From assembly GCF_009674485.1 (NCBI RefSeq), contig NZ_WKJJ01000005.1, positions 124,001 through 188,000 on the forward strand: a stretch of 64,000 nucleotides of DNA. The letters are read 5' to 3'. The translations under genes and the position numbers were made by a program. The DNA is from Pseudoduganella rivuli. Lineage in GTDB: Bacteria; Pseudomonadota; Gammaproteobacteria; Burkholderiales; Burkholderiaceae_D. This document shows positions 33,873-42,218 of this stretch, piece after piece. How positions within the stretch are numbered: the first letter of the stretch is position 1; each line of letters starts with the position of its first letter. Under the pieces are notes generated by a model, which saw nothing but the letters and a program-made list of their open reading frames with translations, was not told where the DNA came from and ran no database searches.

Positions 33873-35288
33873 ATGGGAAAAACGCTGTATCAAAAACTGG
33901 TCGAGTCGCACACGGTGGCGCAACTCGACGCGCAGAACGTGTTGCTGTACGTCGACCTGCATATCATGAACGAATACACCAGTCCGCAAGCCTTCGCCGG
34001 CTTGCGCGACATGGGGCGCCCGGTGGCCGTACCGGGCCAGCAGATGTCGGTGGTCGACCACATCATTCCCACGCACCCGGTCACTTTCCGCGTGATCCAG
34101 GATCCGTCATCGGCGCTGCAGGCCACCAACCTGGCGAAGAATTGCCGTGAGCACGGCATCGTGATGTTCGACACCAACGATGCGCTGCAAGGCATCGAGC
34201 ACGTGATCGCCCCGGAACTGGGCATGATCCGTCCCGGCATGGTGGTGCTGTGCGGCGACAGCCATACCACGACCTATGGCGCGTTTGGCGCCTTGGGATT
34301 CGGCATCGGCACATCCGAGGTGGAACACGTGCTGGCGACGCAGACGCTGGTCTACCGGCTGGCGCAGAGCATGCGTATTCGCGTCGACGGCGTCCTGCCT
34401 GCCGGGACCACTGCCAAGGATTTGATCATGTCCATCATCAGCCGCATCGGCGCCCAGGGCGCGCGTGGCTATGCGGTGGAATTCCATGGTGATGCCATCG
34501 ATGCGCTGAGTATGGAAGCGCGCATGACCTTGTGCAATATGGCGGTGGAGGCGGGCGCGCGCGGCGCGCTGATCGCGCCGGACAGCAAGGCGATCGCCTA
34601 TGTGCTGTCCCATGCGCCGGAGATCGGCGCAGCGTGGCACGACGCCGCGCTGGCCGACTGGGCGCAATTGCGCAGCGATGCCGGCGCGCGCTTCGACGCT
34701 GAATACGTGTTCGATGCGGCCGATGTGGCGCCATTTGTCACCTGGGGCACCAGCCCCGACCAGGCGGTGCCGGTCAATGCGTCGATTCCGGTACCAGCCG
34801 ATGATCCGGATGCGACCGCGCGCGCGGCAGCCGAGCGCGCACTGCACTACACCGGCCTGTCCGGGGGCATGCCGGTGGAAGGCATCCCGATCCAGCGGGT
34901 CTTTATTGGTTCGTGCACCAACGCCCGGATCGAAGACTTGCGGGCCGTCGCGGCCATCGCCAAGGGCCACAAGATCGCCGAGGGCGTGCGCGCCATGGTG
35001 GTGCCAGGATCGGGCCTCGTGCGCAGGCAGGCCGAGCAGGAGGGCATCGCGCAAATCCTGATGGAGAGCGGCTTCGAATGGCGCCAACCGGGGTGTTCGA
35101 TGTGCCTGGCCATGAACGACGACTTCCTGGCGCCGGGCGAACGCTGCGCCTCGACCACCAACCGCAATTTCGAAGGCCGCCAGGGCCGCGCCGGCATCAC
35201 GCATTTGATGAGTCCTGCTATGGCCGCCGCCGCCGCCATCACCGGCCGCATCACCGACGTACGCAAACTGGGAGCAAACCATGACTGA
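33873..35288 (+). CDS. LeuC-like large subunit of a [4Fe-4S] hydro-lyase (3-isopropylmalate dehydratase family)
   Basis: 471 residues. Iron-sulfur ligands are visible in GSCTNARIEDLR and in PGCSMCLAMN; the substrate loop CGDSHTTTYGAFGALGFGIGTSEVEHVLATQ is conserved. The N-terminus (LLYVDLHIMNEYTSPQAF, then VPGQQMSVVDHIIPTHPV) departs from ordinary LeuC, which usually reads YIDLHL-HEVTSPQAF and DHNVPT. With a divergent LysR, no leuB or leuA nearby and the dicarboxylate setting, I infer a catabolic paralogue (for example a maleate, citraconate or methylmalate hydratase) rather than leucine synthesis. It overlaps the small-subunit gene by 8 bp. Confidence 0.85.
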   Translation: MGKTLYQKLVESHTVAQLDAQNVLLYVDLHIMNEYTSPQAFAGLRDMGRPVAVPGQQMSVVDHIIPTHPVTFRVIQDPSSALQATNLAKNCREHGIVMFDTNDALQGIEHVIAPELGMIRPGMVVLCGDSHTTTYGAFGALGFGIGTSEVEHVLATQTLVYRLAQSMRIRVDGVLPAGTTAKDLIMSIISRIGAQGARGYAVEFHGDAIDALSMEARMTLCNMAVEAGARGALIAPDSKAIAYVLSHAPEIGAAWHDAALADWAQLRSDAGARFDAEYVFDAADVAPFVTWGTSPDQAVPVNASIPVPADDPDATARAAAERALHYTGLSGGMPVEGIPIQRVFIGSCTNARIEDLRAVAAIAKGHKIAEGVRAMVVPGSGLVRRQAEQEGIAQILMESGFEWRQPGCSMCLAMNDDFLAPGERCASTTNRNFEGRQGRAGITHLMSPAMAAAAAITGRITDVRKLGANHD

Positions 35289-35949
35289 CACGATTCACTT
35301 CGAAGGTATCGCGGCGCCGTTGCTGACGCCCAACCTGGACACGGACCAGATCATGCCGAAGCAATTCTTGCGCGGCATCGACAAGGCAGGACTCGACAAA
35401 GGCTTGCTGTACGACTTGCGCTACGATGCCGGCCACCAGCTGCGGCCCGAATTCGTGCTGAACCAGCCGGCTTATCACGACACGGCGATCCTGGTCGCCG
35501 GCAGCAATTTCGGTTGTGGTTCCAGCCGCGAGCATGCGGTGTGGGGATTGCAGCAATATGGCATCCGCGCCGTCATCGCGTCGAGCTATGGCGAGATTTT
35601 CTACAGTAACGCGATGAATAATCGCCTGTTGCTGGTGATGCTGCCGGAAGAGGTGGTACAGCAAATCATGGCCGATGTTGGCAACCCGCAGACCAGCAAG
35701 GTCACGATCGATGTGCAAACCATGACTGTGACCAGCCACAGCGTGTCGGCCCCGTTTTCCATGTCGGAACGTCACCGCCACATGTTTATGGAAGAGCTGG
35801 ACCAGATTGGCGCCACCTTGGCGATGGCCAGCCAGATCACGGCATTCCGGCAGCGCCACTGGGAACAGCGTCCGTGGCTGAAAGAGGTCGCCTACGCGAC
35901 CAAAGCGCGGCTGAAACGGCCCTGGTTTCTGAGAAGCCCATTTATGTGA
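35281..35949 (+). CDS. LeuD-like small subunit of the same hydro-lyase
   Basis: 222 residues. Swivelling-domain signatures: PLLTPNLDTDQIMPKQFLRG, the GSNFGCGSSREHAVWGL loop that binds substrate, and a SYGEIFYSNAMNNRLL segment. The C-terminus continues past the usual RPWL ending with about 20 residues (ending LRSPFM) right up to a toxin-antitoxin remnant, so the natural end may have been altered by the rearrangement there. Translational coupling with the large subunit shows the two work together. Confidence 0.88.
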   Translation: MTDTIHFEGIAAPLLTPNLDTDQIMPKQFLRGIDKAGLDKGLLYDLRYDAGHQLRPEFVLNQPAYHDTAILVAGSNFGCGSSREHAVWGLQQYGIRAVIASSYGEIFYSNAMNNRLLLVMLPEEVVQQIMADVGNPQTSKVTIDVQTMTVTSHSVSAPFSMSERHRHMFMEELDQIGATLAMASQITAFRQRHWEQRPWLKEVAYATKARLKRPWFLRSPFM

Positions 35950-35952
35950 GTC

Positions 35953-36241
35953 ATGCCTCCACTTGCTGGATTGCAAGATGAACTGGAATCCTTGCTTGGC
36001 ATCCACGTTGACCTGCTGACGCCGGCAGATTTGCCTTCGAAAGAATTTACACTTGCGCACCCGGAAGTACCGTGGCGCGGCATGCGCGGGATGCGACCGC
36101 ATCGCCCACGGCTTTTTTGGCATCAACCTCGACGTTGTATGGGATACCGTGCAGTTGGCGTTTCCAGACCTGTTACGGCAACTGCCGGCTTTATGGCAGG
36201 CTGCTGGTCAGGATGGTGGAATAATGCGAAGGCGTGGTTGA
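35953..36241 (+). pseudogene. Decayed MntA-HepT toxin-antitoxin remnant, right copy
   Basis: One frame reads LAGLQDELESLLGIHVDLL-TPADLPSKEF (MntA C-terminal half) and passes directly into HPEVPWRGMRGMR (HepT), showing a deletion that fused antitoxin to toxin. One base out of frame it continues DRIAHGFFGINLDVVWDTVQ, the HepT RxxxxHxY region, here with Phe for Tyr. It starts 3 bp after the leuD-like stop. The 3' 112 bp match the left copy at 24429. Confidence 0.75.
36117..36227 (+). repeat. Long direct repeat, right copy
   Basis: Partner of 24429-24540, about 93% identical by eye and in the same orientation. It marks the right edge of the dicarboxylate island. Confidence 0.85.
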
Positions 36242-36615
36242 AACATTCCCGTCGGGGTCACCGATTTCCGTAATAGAATGCATTGATATTTTGTCATCTC
36301 CTGCAGATCATTCGTTGAGGCCAAGGTCAACACCCCGTAAAACCCTGAACCGTCATTACGTCGTTTGTTGCTTCCGACGCCGGTGGGGTATGAAGACAGT
36401 ATCCGCAAGCGACCAAGGTATTGCCATCCGGGTATTTTGAATGTACCGTCAGGCGAGGCAGTGCTTTTTTAGAGAAATCCTTAACGGCGCAGGGAGATCC
36501 TTGCAGCGCTGAATGGCCCAGCCGCTCCCTGTATCGATGCAAAGACCTGCGGCCCGTTTCACCTTCCAAAATAAAATGCAGTGCGAGCGTGGTCCGCGCG
36601 GCTGGGACATGAACT
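36242..36615. other. 374 bp without a recognisable gene
   Basis: Lower GC than its neighbours. It should carry the promoter of the solute-binding protein gene, but no convincing -35/-10 pair, repeat or small gene is seen. Confidence 0.5.
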
Positions 36616-38208
36616 ATGGACCGGAACATGAATAGGAAGCTAAGGCGACTGGCAATCCTGATTGCGCTATGCTCGGTTTCGATGACGTTTGCGGCCGAGG
36701 AAGCGAAGCAGAAACGGCAACTGTATGAAGCAACGGCCGTGAAGACCGGGGAAATCGCTCCGCCCCGGGTCTTGCAGCCATGCAAACCCGGCCACTGTCC
36801 ATTCGCCGGCCAGACCGTCACGGTGCTGCAGGGAAAGAGGCAGAAAGGCGGCGCGATCGACGAGTTGAAGGAGGAATTCGAGGCGGCCACCGGCGCCAAG
36901 CTCAACCTGGTTCAACTTGCGCACGAAGAGCTGTATCCGAATTTCATTTCCGATCTGACCAACCTCGGCGGCAAGTACGATGCGGCATACGCCGCCGCCT
37001 GGTGGCTGGGCGAGCTGGCGGACGGGGGCTTTCTGCTTTCCTACGACAAGTACTACGGCGATCCGCGCTTTCCGAAATGGAACATCGACGACGTATTGCC
37101 GGCGCCGCGCAGCCTGCTGTCGTATGGCGGCAAGAAATACATGGTGGCCAACGATCACGACGGCCAGGTCATGTATTACCGGCGCGATCTGCTGGCCGAT
37201 GCACAGCATCAGGCGGCGTTCCGCCAAAAGTACGGCTACGCGCTCGATGTGCCGAAGACCTGGGCGCAGTTCCGGGATGTGGCCGCGTATTTCAACGGCA
37301 AGGATCTCAATGGCGACGGCGTGCCGGATCATGGGCTGAGCATGCATCTGAAGGTGGGAGCGCAGGGCATGTTTCATTTCATGTCGTTCTCGGCGCCCTT
37401 CGTGATCGGGCCGGACAATCCTCGGCTGTACTGGTTCGATCCACAGACGATGAAGCCGCTGATCGAGAGTCCGGGCCATGTGCGGGCTCTCACGGCGCTG
37501 GTCGATCTGGTCCAGTTCGGACCCAAAGAGATGCTCAACTGGGATCTGGGAAAGAGCTGGGACCACTTTCTGGCCGGCCGCGCGGCGCTTGCTTTCACTT
37601 GGGGCGATCTTGGCGCGCTGGCGCAGGAAGGCGGCAGCAAGGTCAAGGGCAAGATCGGTTCCGCGGTGCTGCCCGGTACGCGCGAGTACTACAGCATCGC
37701 GCAGCACAAGTGGGTCAAGACGGCGCAGCCCAACCTGATCGGCAATACCACCGGCGGCTCGTGGGCTGGCGTCATCTCGAAGCAATCGAAAGTGCCGGCG
37801 GCGACCTATTACCTGTTCGCCCTGATGGCGACCCGGGAAAAATCGCAGGTGTATGCGGCGCGCGGCTGGGACGGTATTGATGCCGGGAGAACTTTTCATT
37901 TCCTGCCGCCCGAGGGCACCGGACAGATGGAAACCTATCTGAAAGCCGGCTGGGACGAGGCCGACGTACGCGACTATTCGAAGGCGTATTTCGCAACGTT
38001 CACCAACAAGCTTCAGTTTCCCTATCTGCGCATTCCCGGCGCCTACAGCTACTGGCAGGCGCTCGACCTGCACCTGGCGGAAGCGGTCGCCGGCCAATTA
38101 AGTCCGGAGGCGGCACTGAAGGCAACCGCCGTCGATTTCGAAGAGATCACGATCCGCCGCGGACGCGAGCGGCAGCGGCAATCCTATCGTGCATCGCTGG
38201 GACAGTAG
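36616..38208 (+). CDS. Periplasmic solute-binding protein (ABC family 1, MalE-like)
   Basis: 530 residues with a signal peptide ([19 protein letters not shown]). The mature protein has [20 protein letters not shown], [15 protein letters not shown], a [19 protein letters not shown] hinge-strand region and a late [19 protein letters not shown] helix, as in family 1 sugar-binding proteins. It is longer than MalE, and an insert [12 protein letters not shown] looks like a calcium-binding loop (DxNxDGxxD). No permease or ATPase is next to it; instead the gene overlaps a hybrid histidine kinase by 20 bp, so it may present ligand to that kinase. An alternative start is the ATG four codons later. Confidence 0.88.
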   Translation: MDRNMNRKLRRLAILIALCSVSMTFAAEEAKQKRQLYEATAVKTGEIAPPRVLQPCKPGHCPFAGQTVTVLQGKRQKGGAIDELKEEFEAATGAKLNLVQLAHEELYPNFISDLTNLGGKYDAAYAAAWWLGELADGGFLLSYDKYYGDPRFPKWNIDDVLPAPRSLLSYGGKKYMVANDHDGQVMYYRRDLLADAQHQAAFRQKYGYALDVPKTWAQFRDVAAYFNGKDLNGDGVPDHGLSMHLKVGAQGMFHFMSFSAPFVIGPDNPRLYWFDPQTMKPLIESPGHVRALTALVDLVQFGPKEMLNWDLGKSWDHFLAGRAALAFTWGDLGALAQEGGSKVKGKIGSAVLPGTREYYSIAQHKWVKTAQPNLIGNTTGGSWAGVISKQSKVPAATYYLFALMATREKSQVYAARGWDGIDAGRTFHFLPPEGTGQMETYLKAGWDEADVRDYSKAYFATFTNKLQFPYLRIPGAYSYWQALDLHLAEAVAGQLSPEAALKATAVDFEEITIRRGRERQRQSYRASLGQ

Positions 38209-40852
38209 CGTGCGAGCCGGGGAATTCTTCACTCCGCTCATTCTCTATCTGAAGTCGTTCAGTATCGGCCGCAAGCTGACGTTCGGATTCGGTGCGCTGG
38301 CCATCGTCACGCTGCTGGTTGCGACACTCGTCTTCGTTGCGGGGCGCAACGCCACCGAAGACATCAATCTTGTCGAAGCGGTGCGCGCGCCGGCGTCACT
38401 GACGTCGGCGCAGGCACAGGCTGGCCTGCTGAGAATGCAGCTGCATCTGCGCGGCTATCTGGTGTTGTCCGACCCGGTCGACATCGAGGAATTCCAAGTG
38501 GCCCGGCATGCCTTCGAAGAGCGCCTGGCGTCCTTGCAGGCGATGTCCCGCAACTGGCCCGAGGAAGAGGCGAAGTGGGTCGTCGAACTCACTACCAGCT
38601 ATGCACGCTGGGCCAAGCTGCCGCCCCATCTGTTCGAATTGCACGACAATCCGCTCAAGAACCGGCCGGCCTTGCGCATTGCCAGGGTTGACATCCAGGA
38701 AATACGGATACGGATTCTCGATGAGATCGATTCCATGATCAGCATCCAGAAAGCGCGCGGCATGCAGCCCGAGAGCCGGGAATTGCTGGCCGACCTACTG
38801 GGATTCCAGACCTCGTTCGATGCGATGGCGACCAACCTGATGGCCTACGGCGCGTCGGGAGAACTCAATTTCGAGCTGGCCTACGGACCGCAATTGGGGA
38901 CCAATTCAGCGCTCTGGAATACCCTGTCCGGCAAGCGCGCGCTGCTGTCGGACGAACAGCGGAGCAAGCTCGACATAATTTCCCGCGATCGGGCGAAAGT
39001 CACGGAGCTGGCCTTGCAAATCATAGGCATACTCCACGGCGAGCATGCCTATGAGGATCTGTATCTGTTCCGTACCCAGGTCACGCCGCAGGCGGAAATT
39101 CTGCTCGGCCTGCTCAATAAGATCACCCAGCGCCAACAGGTGCAATTGCAAACCGATCTCGCACGGGCGCGCAACAGCCTATCGGATGCGCGCCTGCAAA
39201 CGGCGGCCGGCGGGATGCTTGCCGTTGTTTTCAGCGTCGCGCTGGCCTATCTGTTCCGGCACAGCATTGTCGATCCGGTACACCGGCTGACCGAGGTGGC
39301 CCAGCAGGTCGCAGCCGGCAATCTTTCCACGCGCGCCGAGGTCGAGTCACGCGACGAGATCGGCGTGCTCGGAATCAGCATCAACATCATGACCAAGCGC
39401 CTGGTCGAAACCATCGAGCATCTCGAAGCGGTGTTTGCGGAAGCGCAGCGTGCCAGGGATGCCGCCGAGGCCGCCAACCGTGCCAAGAGCGAGTTTCTCG
39501 CCAACATGAGCCATGAGTTGCGCACACCCTTGAACGGCATTCTCGGTTACGCGCAGGTCCTGTTGCAAAACAAGGCCTTGAGTGAACATGAATTGACCGG
39601 ACTGACCGTGATCCAGCAAAGCGGTGAACACCTGCTGACGCTGATTAACGATATTCTCGATTGCGCCAAGATCGAAGCTGGCAAGCTGGAACTGTACATG
39701 ATGGACATGCAGTTCATCCGCTTCCTGCAAGTCATCGCCGAGATCATCGACGTCCGGGCAGTGCAGAAGGGATTGGCGTTCAGCTGTCAGATCGCGCCGG
39801 ACCTGCCCGTGTGGGTGCAGGCCGACGAGAGGCGATTGCGCCAGGTGCTGCTCAATCTCCTCTCCAACGCGGTCAAGTTTACCGACCGGGGCAAGGTGTT
39901 GCTGAGCGTGAAGATGTCGAGCGCGGGCCAGTTCCGTTTCGAGGTGCAGGACACAGGCATCGGCATTGCCGAGCATCAGATGGCGGCCATTTTCATGCCG
40001 TTCGAACAGGCCGGCGAATCCTTGCGGCGGCTTGGCGGGACTGGCCTGGGACTGTCGATCAGCCAGCAGTTAGTGCGCTTGATGGGCGGCGACATTCACG
40101 TTGACAGCCGCCCAGGCCAGGGCAGCACGTTCTGGTTCGAATTGGAGCTGCCGGTGGCCGCCGCGCGACCCGACATGTCACAGGCCCCGCGCGTGTCGGG
40201 TTATGAGGGGCCGCGCAGAAGAATCCTGGTGGTGGATGATGTTGCGGAGAATCGGGCTGTCGCCAGAGAGATGCTGAGTTCGCTCGGCTTCGAGACGATC
40301 GAGGCGTCAAACGGGGCGGAGTGTCTGGAAATGGCAAAGGCCCTGCGGCTGGACCTGATCCTGATGGACATCGTCATGCCGGTGATGGGGGGGCTGGAAG
40401 TCACCAGCCGCTTGCGCGAGCTGCCGGGTTTCAGGACGGTGCCGATCATTGCGATTTCCGCCAGTGCGATGCGCCAAGACGAGGACAGCAGCATGATCGC
40501 AGGCGTGAATGCGTTTCTACCCAAGCCGATCGAATTCGACCGCCTGGTGGCGCAGATCGCTTCCCTGTTGCAATTGACCCTGACCTACGAAACGATTCGC
40601 GCGAATGCGGCGCCGGACAAGCTGGAAGCTGGCGATCTGGTGCCGCCGCCGGCCGAACAGATCGAGGTCTTGTATCGACTGGCGCGGCTGGGCAACATGG
40701 GGGACCTTCTGAACTGGGCCAACCGACTGGACGATCTCGACGAGCACTATCGGCCGTTTGCCGAGCACGTGCGTGTATTGGCAAAAGGATATCAATCGAA
40801 AGCCATCCTCAATTTCGTCAAGCGTTACGTCGACCGCAAGGACGTGTCGTGA
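38189..40852 (+). CDS. Hybrid sensor histidine kinase with receiver domain
   Basis: 887 residues starting at GTG. TM1 ([22 protein letters not shown], about residues 31-52), a helical periplasmic sensor of roughly 290 residues, TM2 ([16 protein letters not shown]) and HAMP; then HisKA with the phospho-His in [19 protein letters not shown] (about residue 440), HATPase with [23 protein letters not shown] and [10 protein letters not shown], and a receiver domain ([15 protein letters not shown], phospho-Asp in [13 protein letters not shown], Lys in FLPKPIEF). About 90 further residues form a helical tail without a clear HPt motif, so a separate phosphotransfer partner is needed. It overlaps the solute-binding protein gene, implying joint ligand sensing. 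Confidence 0.93.
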   Translation: MHRWDSSVRAGEFFTPLILYLKSFSIGRKLTFGFGALAIVTLLVATLVFVAGRNATEDINLVEAVRAPASLTSAQAQAGLLRMQLHLRGYLVLSDPVDIEEFQVARHAFEERLASLQAMSRNWPEEEAKWVVELTTSYARWAKLPPHLFELHDNPLKNRPALRIARVDIQEIRIRILDEIDSMISIQKARGMQPESRELLADLLGFQTSFDAMATNLMAYGASGELNFELAYGPQLGTNSALWNTLSGKRALLSDEQRSKLDIISRDRAKVTELALQIIGILHGEHAYEDLYLFRTQVTPQAEILLGLLNKITQRQQVQLQTDLARARNSLSDARLQTAAGGMLAVVFSVALAYLFRHSIVDPVHRLTEVAQQVAAGNLSTRAEVESRDEIGVLGISINIMTKRLVETIEHLEAVFAEAQRARDAAEAANRAKSEFLANMSHELRTPLNGILGYAQVLLQNKALSEHELTGLTVIQQSGEHLLTLINDILDCAKIEAGKLELYMMDMQFIRFLQVIAEIIDVRAVQKGLAFSCQIAPDLPVWVQADERRLRQVLLNLLSNAVKFTDRGKVLLSVKMSSAGQFRFEVQDTGIGIAEHQMAAIFMPFEQAGESLRRLGGTGLGLSISQQLVRLMGGDIHVDSRPGQGSTFWFELELPVAAARPDMSQAPRVSGYEGPRRRILVVDDVAENRAVAREMLSSLGFETIEASNGAECLEMAKALRLDLILMDIVMPVMGGLEVTSRLRELPGFRTVPIIAISASAMRQDEDSSMIAGVNAFLPKPIEFDRLVAQIASLLQLTLTYETIRANAAPDKLEAGDLVPPPAEQIEVLYRLARLGNMGDLLNWANRLDDLDEHYRPFAEHVRVLAKGYQSKAILNFVKRYVDRKDVS

Positions 40853-41128
40853 GATGGCGCGATGCGGCATCAACGCGGCCCAAGGGCGCACGGCGCGCAG
40901 CATATGGTATTTTGTGTTGTGATTTTGTTAGCCATAATGGCATGGCGTTTTCGATTTTGATGGTTCCGATGCCATCGGAAACCTGAATACATTGGGTTAC
41001 AGAAGCGATTTGATGCCGATCAAGTCATATGCGAATGGTTGGGGCAGCCTGCAGAACCTTTTGGGAGGCGCGCCTGCCATGCGACGGGCCTGGCCGTTGG
41101 CATTGACCCGCTTCCCTCAATTAGTACG

Positions 41129-41136
41129 AAAATTAT
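41129..41136. repeat. 8-bp target-site duplication of the IS, left copy (AAAATTAT)
   Basis: The identical octamer stands at 42187-42194 immediately outside the right end of the element. Eight bp is the usual duplication size for IS1595-family elements. Confidence 0.9.
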
Positions 41137-42186
41137 GGCGCTGTCTGCAAACTTCGTGGAACTCTGCTTTCCGCTCCCGGTCCAAGCAATATCATCCCGG
41201 GACTGGAGACAGATCATGGAAACGCAGGCATTCGCATCGCTGCTGGCGCAACTGGCGTTACTGACTTCGCGGCAATGCACCCAGCTGCAGGTGCGGCTGG
41301 GGCAGGCCGACGCCAGGCAGCACGTGGGCCGGCTGCTGGACCAGGCGGCGCAGGAAAAACTGTGCTGTCCGCGCTGCGCCGGCACCCGCTGGTACCGGCA
41401 TGGCCGCGAAAGCGGCCTGCAGCGCTACCGCTGCCGCACGTGTGGTAAAACCTTCAATACGCTGACCGGCACGCCGCTGGCCCGGCTCCACTATAAGGAA
41501 CGCTGGCTGGCCTACCTCGACGGCATGCTGGCGTCGCACTCGCTGCGCCATGCCGCCAGCCGCCTCGGCGTGCACCGCAATACCACGTTCCGCTGGCGCC
41601 ACCGCTTCCTGGCGCTGCCCCGCACCGACCGCGCACCGCTGCTGCATGGCATTGCCGAGGCCGACGAAATGTTCTTGCTGGAATCGCAGAAAGGATCGCG
41701 CCACCTGGACCGGCCGCCGCGCCGCCGGGGCGGGCACGCACGCCGGCGCGGCATTTCACATGAGCAGGTGTGCATCCTGGTGGCGCGCGACCGCAATGGC
41801 CGCACGCTCGACTTCGTCACCGGGTGCGGCGCGCTCACCCGCACCGCCTTGCACCAGTGCCTGCGGCCCGCGCTCGATCCCGACATCCTGCTGGTGACCG
41901 ATGCCAACGCCGCCTACCGCGCCTTTGCCCGCGAGAGCGGGATCACCCATGAAGCGGTCAACCTGCGCGCCGGTGCGCGCACGCGCGGCGCGCTGCATTT
42001 GCAAAACGTCAACGCCTACCACAGCCGTTTCCGCGCGTGGCTGCACCGTTTCCACGGCGTCGCCACGCGCTACCTGCCGAACTACCTGGGCTGGCGCTGC
42101 ATCCTTGATGCACATCGCATCGATACGCCGGAATGTCTGCTTAAAGCGGCAATTGGACACTTTCCACGGTTTGCGGGGACATAGCC
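41137..42186 (+). mobile_element. IS1595-family insertion sequence, about 1050 bp, intact
   Basis: The ends are GGCGCTGTCTGCAAAC on the left and, read inward from the right, GGCTATGTCCCCGCAAAC; both continue to CGTGGAA, giving imperfect inverted repeats of about 25 bp. AAAATTAT flanks both ends exactly. One transposase gene fills the element. The insertion point is 25 bp past the stop of the TonB receptor gene, between two genes, so nothing is disrupted. The exact duplication and full transposase suggest a fairly recent insertion. Confidence 0.88.
41216..42184 (+). CDS. IS1595-family transposase
   Basis: 322 residues. The N-terminal zinc ribbon is CPRCAGTRWYRHG then RCRTCGKTF; a helix-turn-helix follows (HAASRLGVHRNTTFRWRHRF). 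The catalytic core has the first Asp in IAEADEMFLLESQKGSRHL, the second Asp in LLVTDANAAYRAFA, and the late LQNVNAYHSRFRAWLHRFHG, typical of ISXO2/IS1595 transposases, where Asn can stand for Glu in the DDE triad. ATG 41216 begins the family-like part; the frame extends out of the element to 41039. The stop lies inside the right inverted repeat. Confidence 0.92.
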   Translation: METQAFASLLAQLALLTSRQCTQLQVRLGQADARQHVGRLLDQAAQEKLCCPRCAGTRWYRHGRESGLQRYRCRTCGKTFNTLTGTPLARLHYKERWLAYLDGMLASHSLRHAASRLGVHRNTTFRWRHRFLALPRTDRAPLLHGIAEADEMFLLESQKGSRHLDRPPRRRGGHARRRGISHEQVCILVARDRNGRTLDFVTGCGALTRTALHQCLRPALDPDILLVTDANAAYRAFARESGITHEAVNLRAGARTRGALHLQNVNAYHSRFRAWLHRFHGVATRYLPNYLGWRCILDAHRIDTPECLLKAAIGHFPRFAGT

Positions 42187-42218
42187 AAAATTATTGAACG
42201 TCGTCCGTACGGCCGCGC

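Noticed and set aside
33873-35949. Biosynthetic leuCD
   Set aside because: Divergent N-terminal motifs, no leuB/leuA nearby, and a catabolic setting; kept as a LeuCD-like hydro-lyase.
40853-41128. Gene between the hybrid kinase and the IS
   Set aside because: Short frames only; none had a family-like sequence or a start signal.
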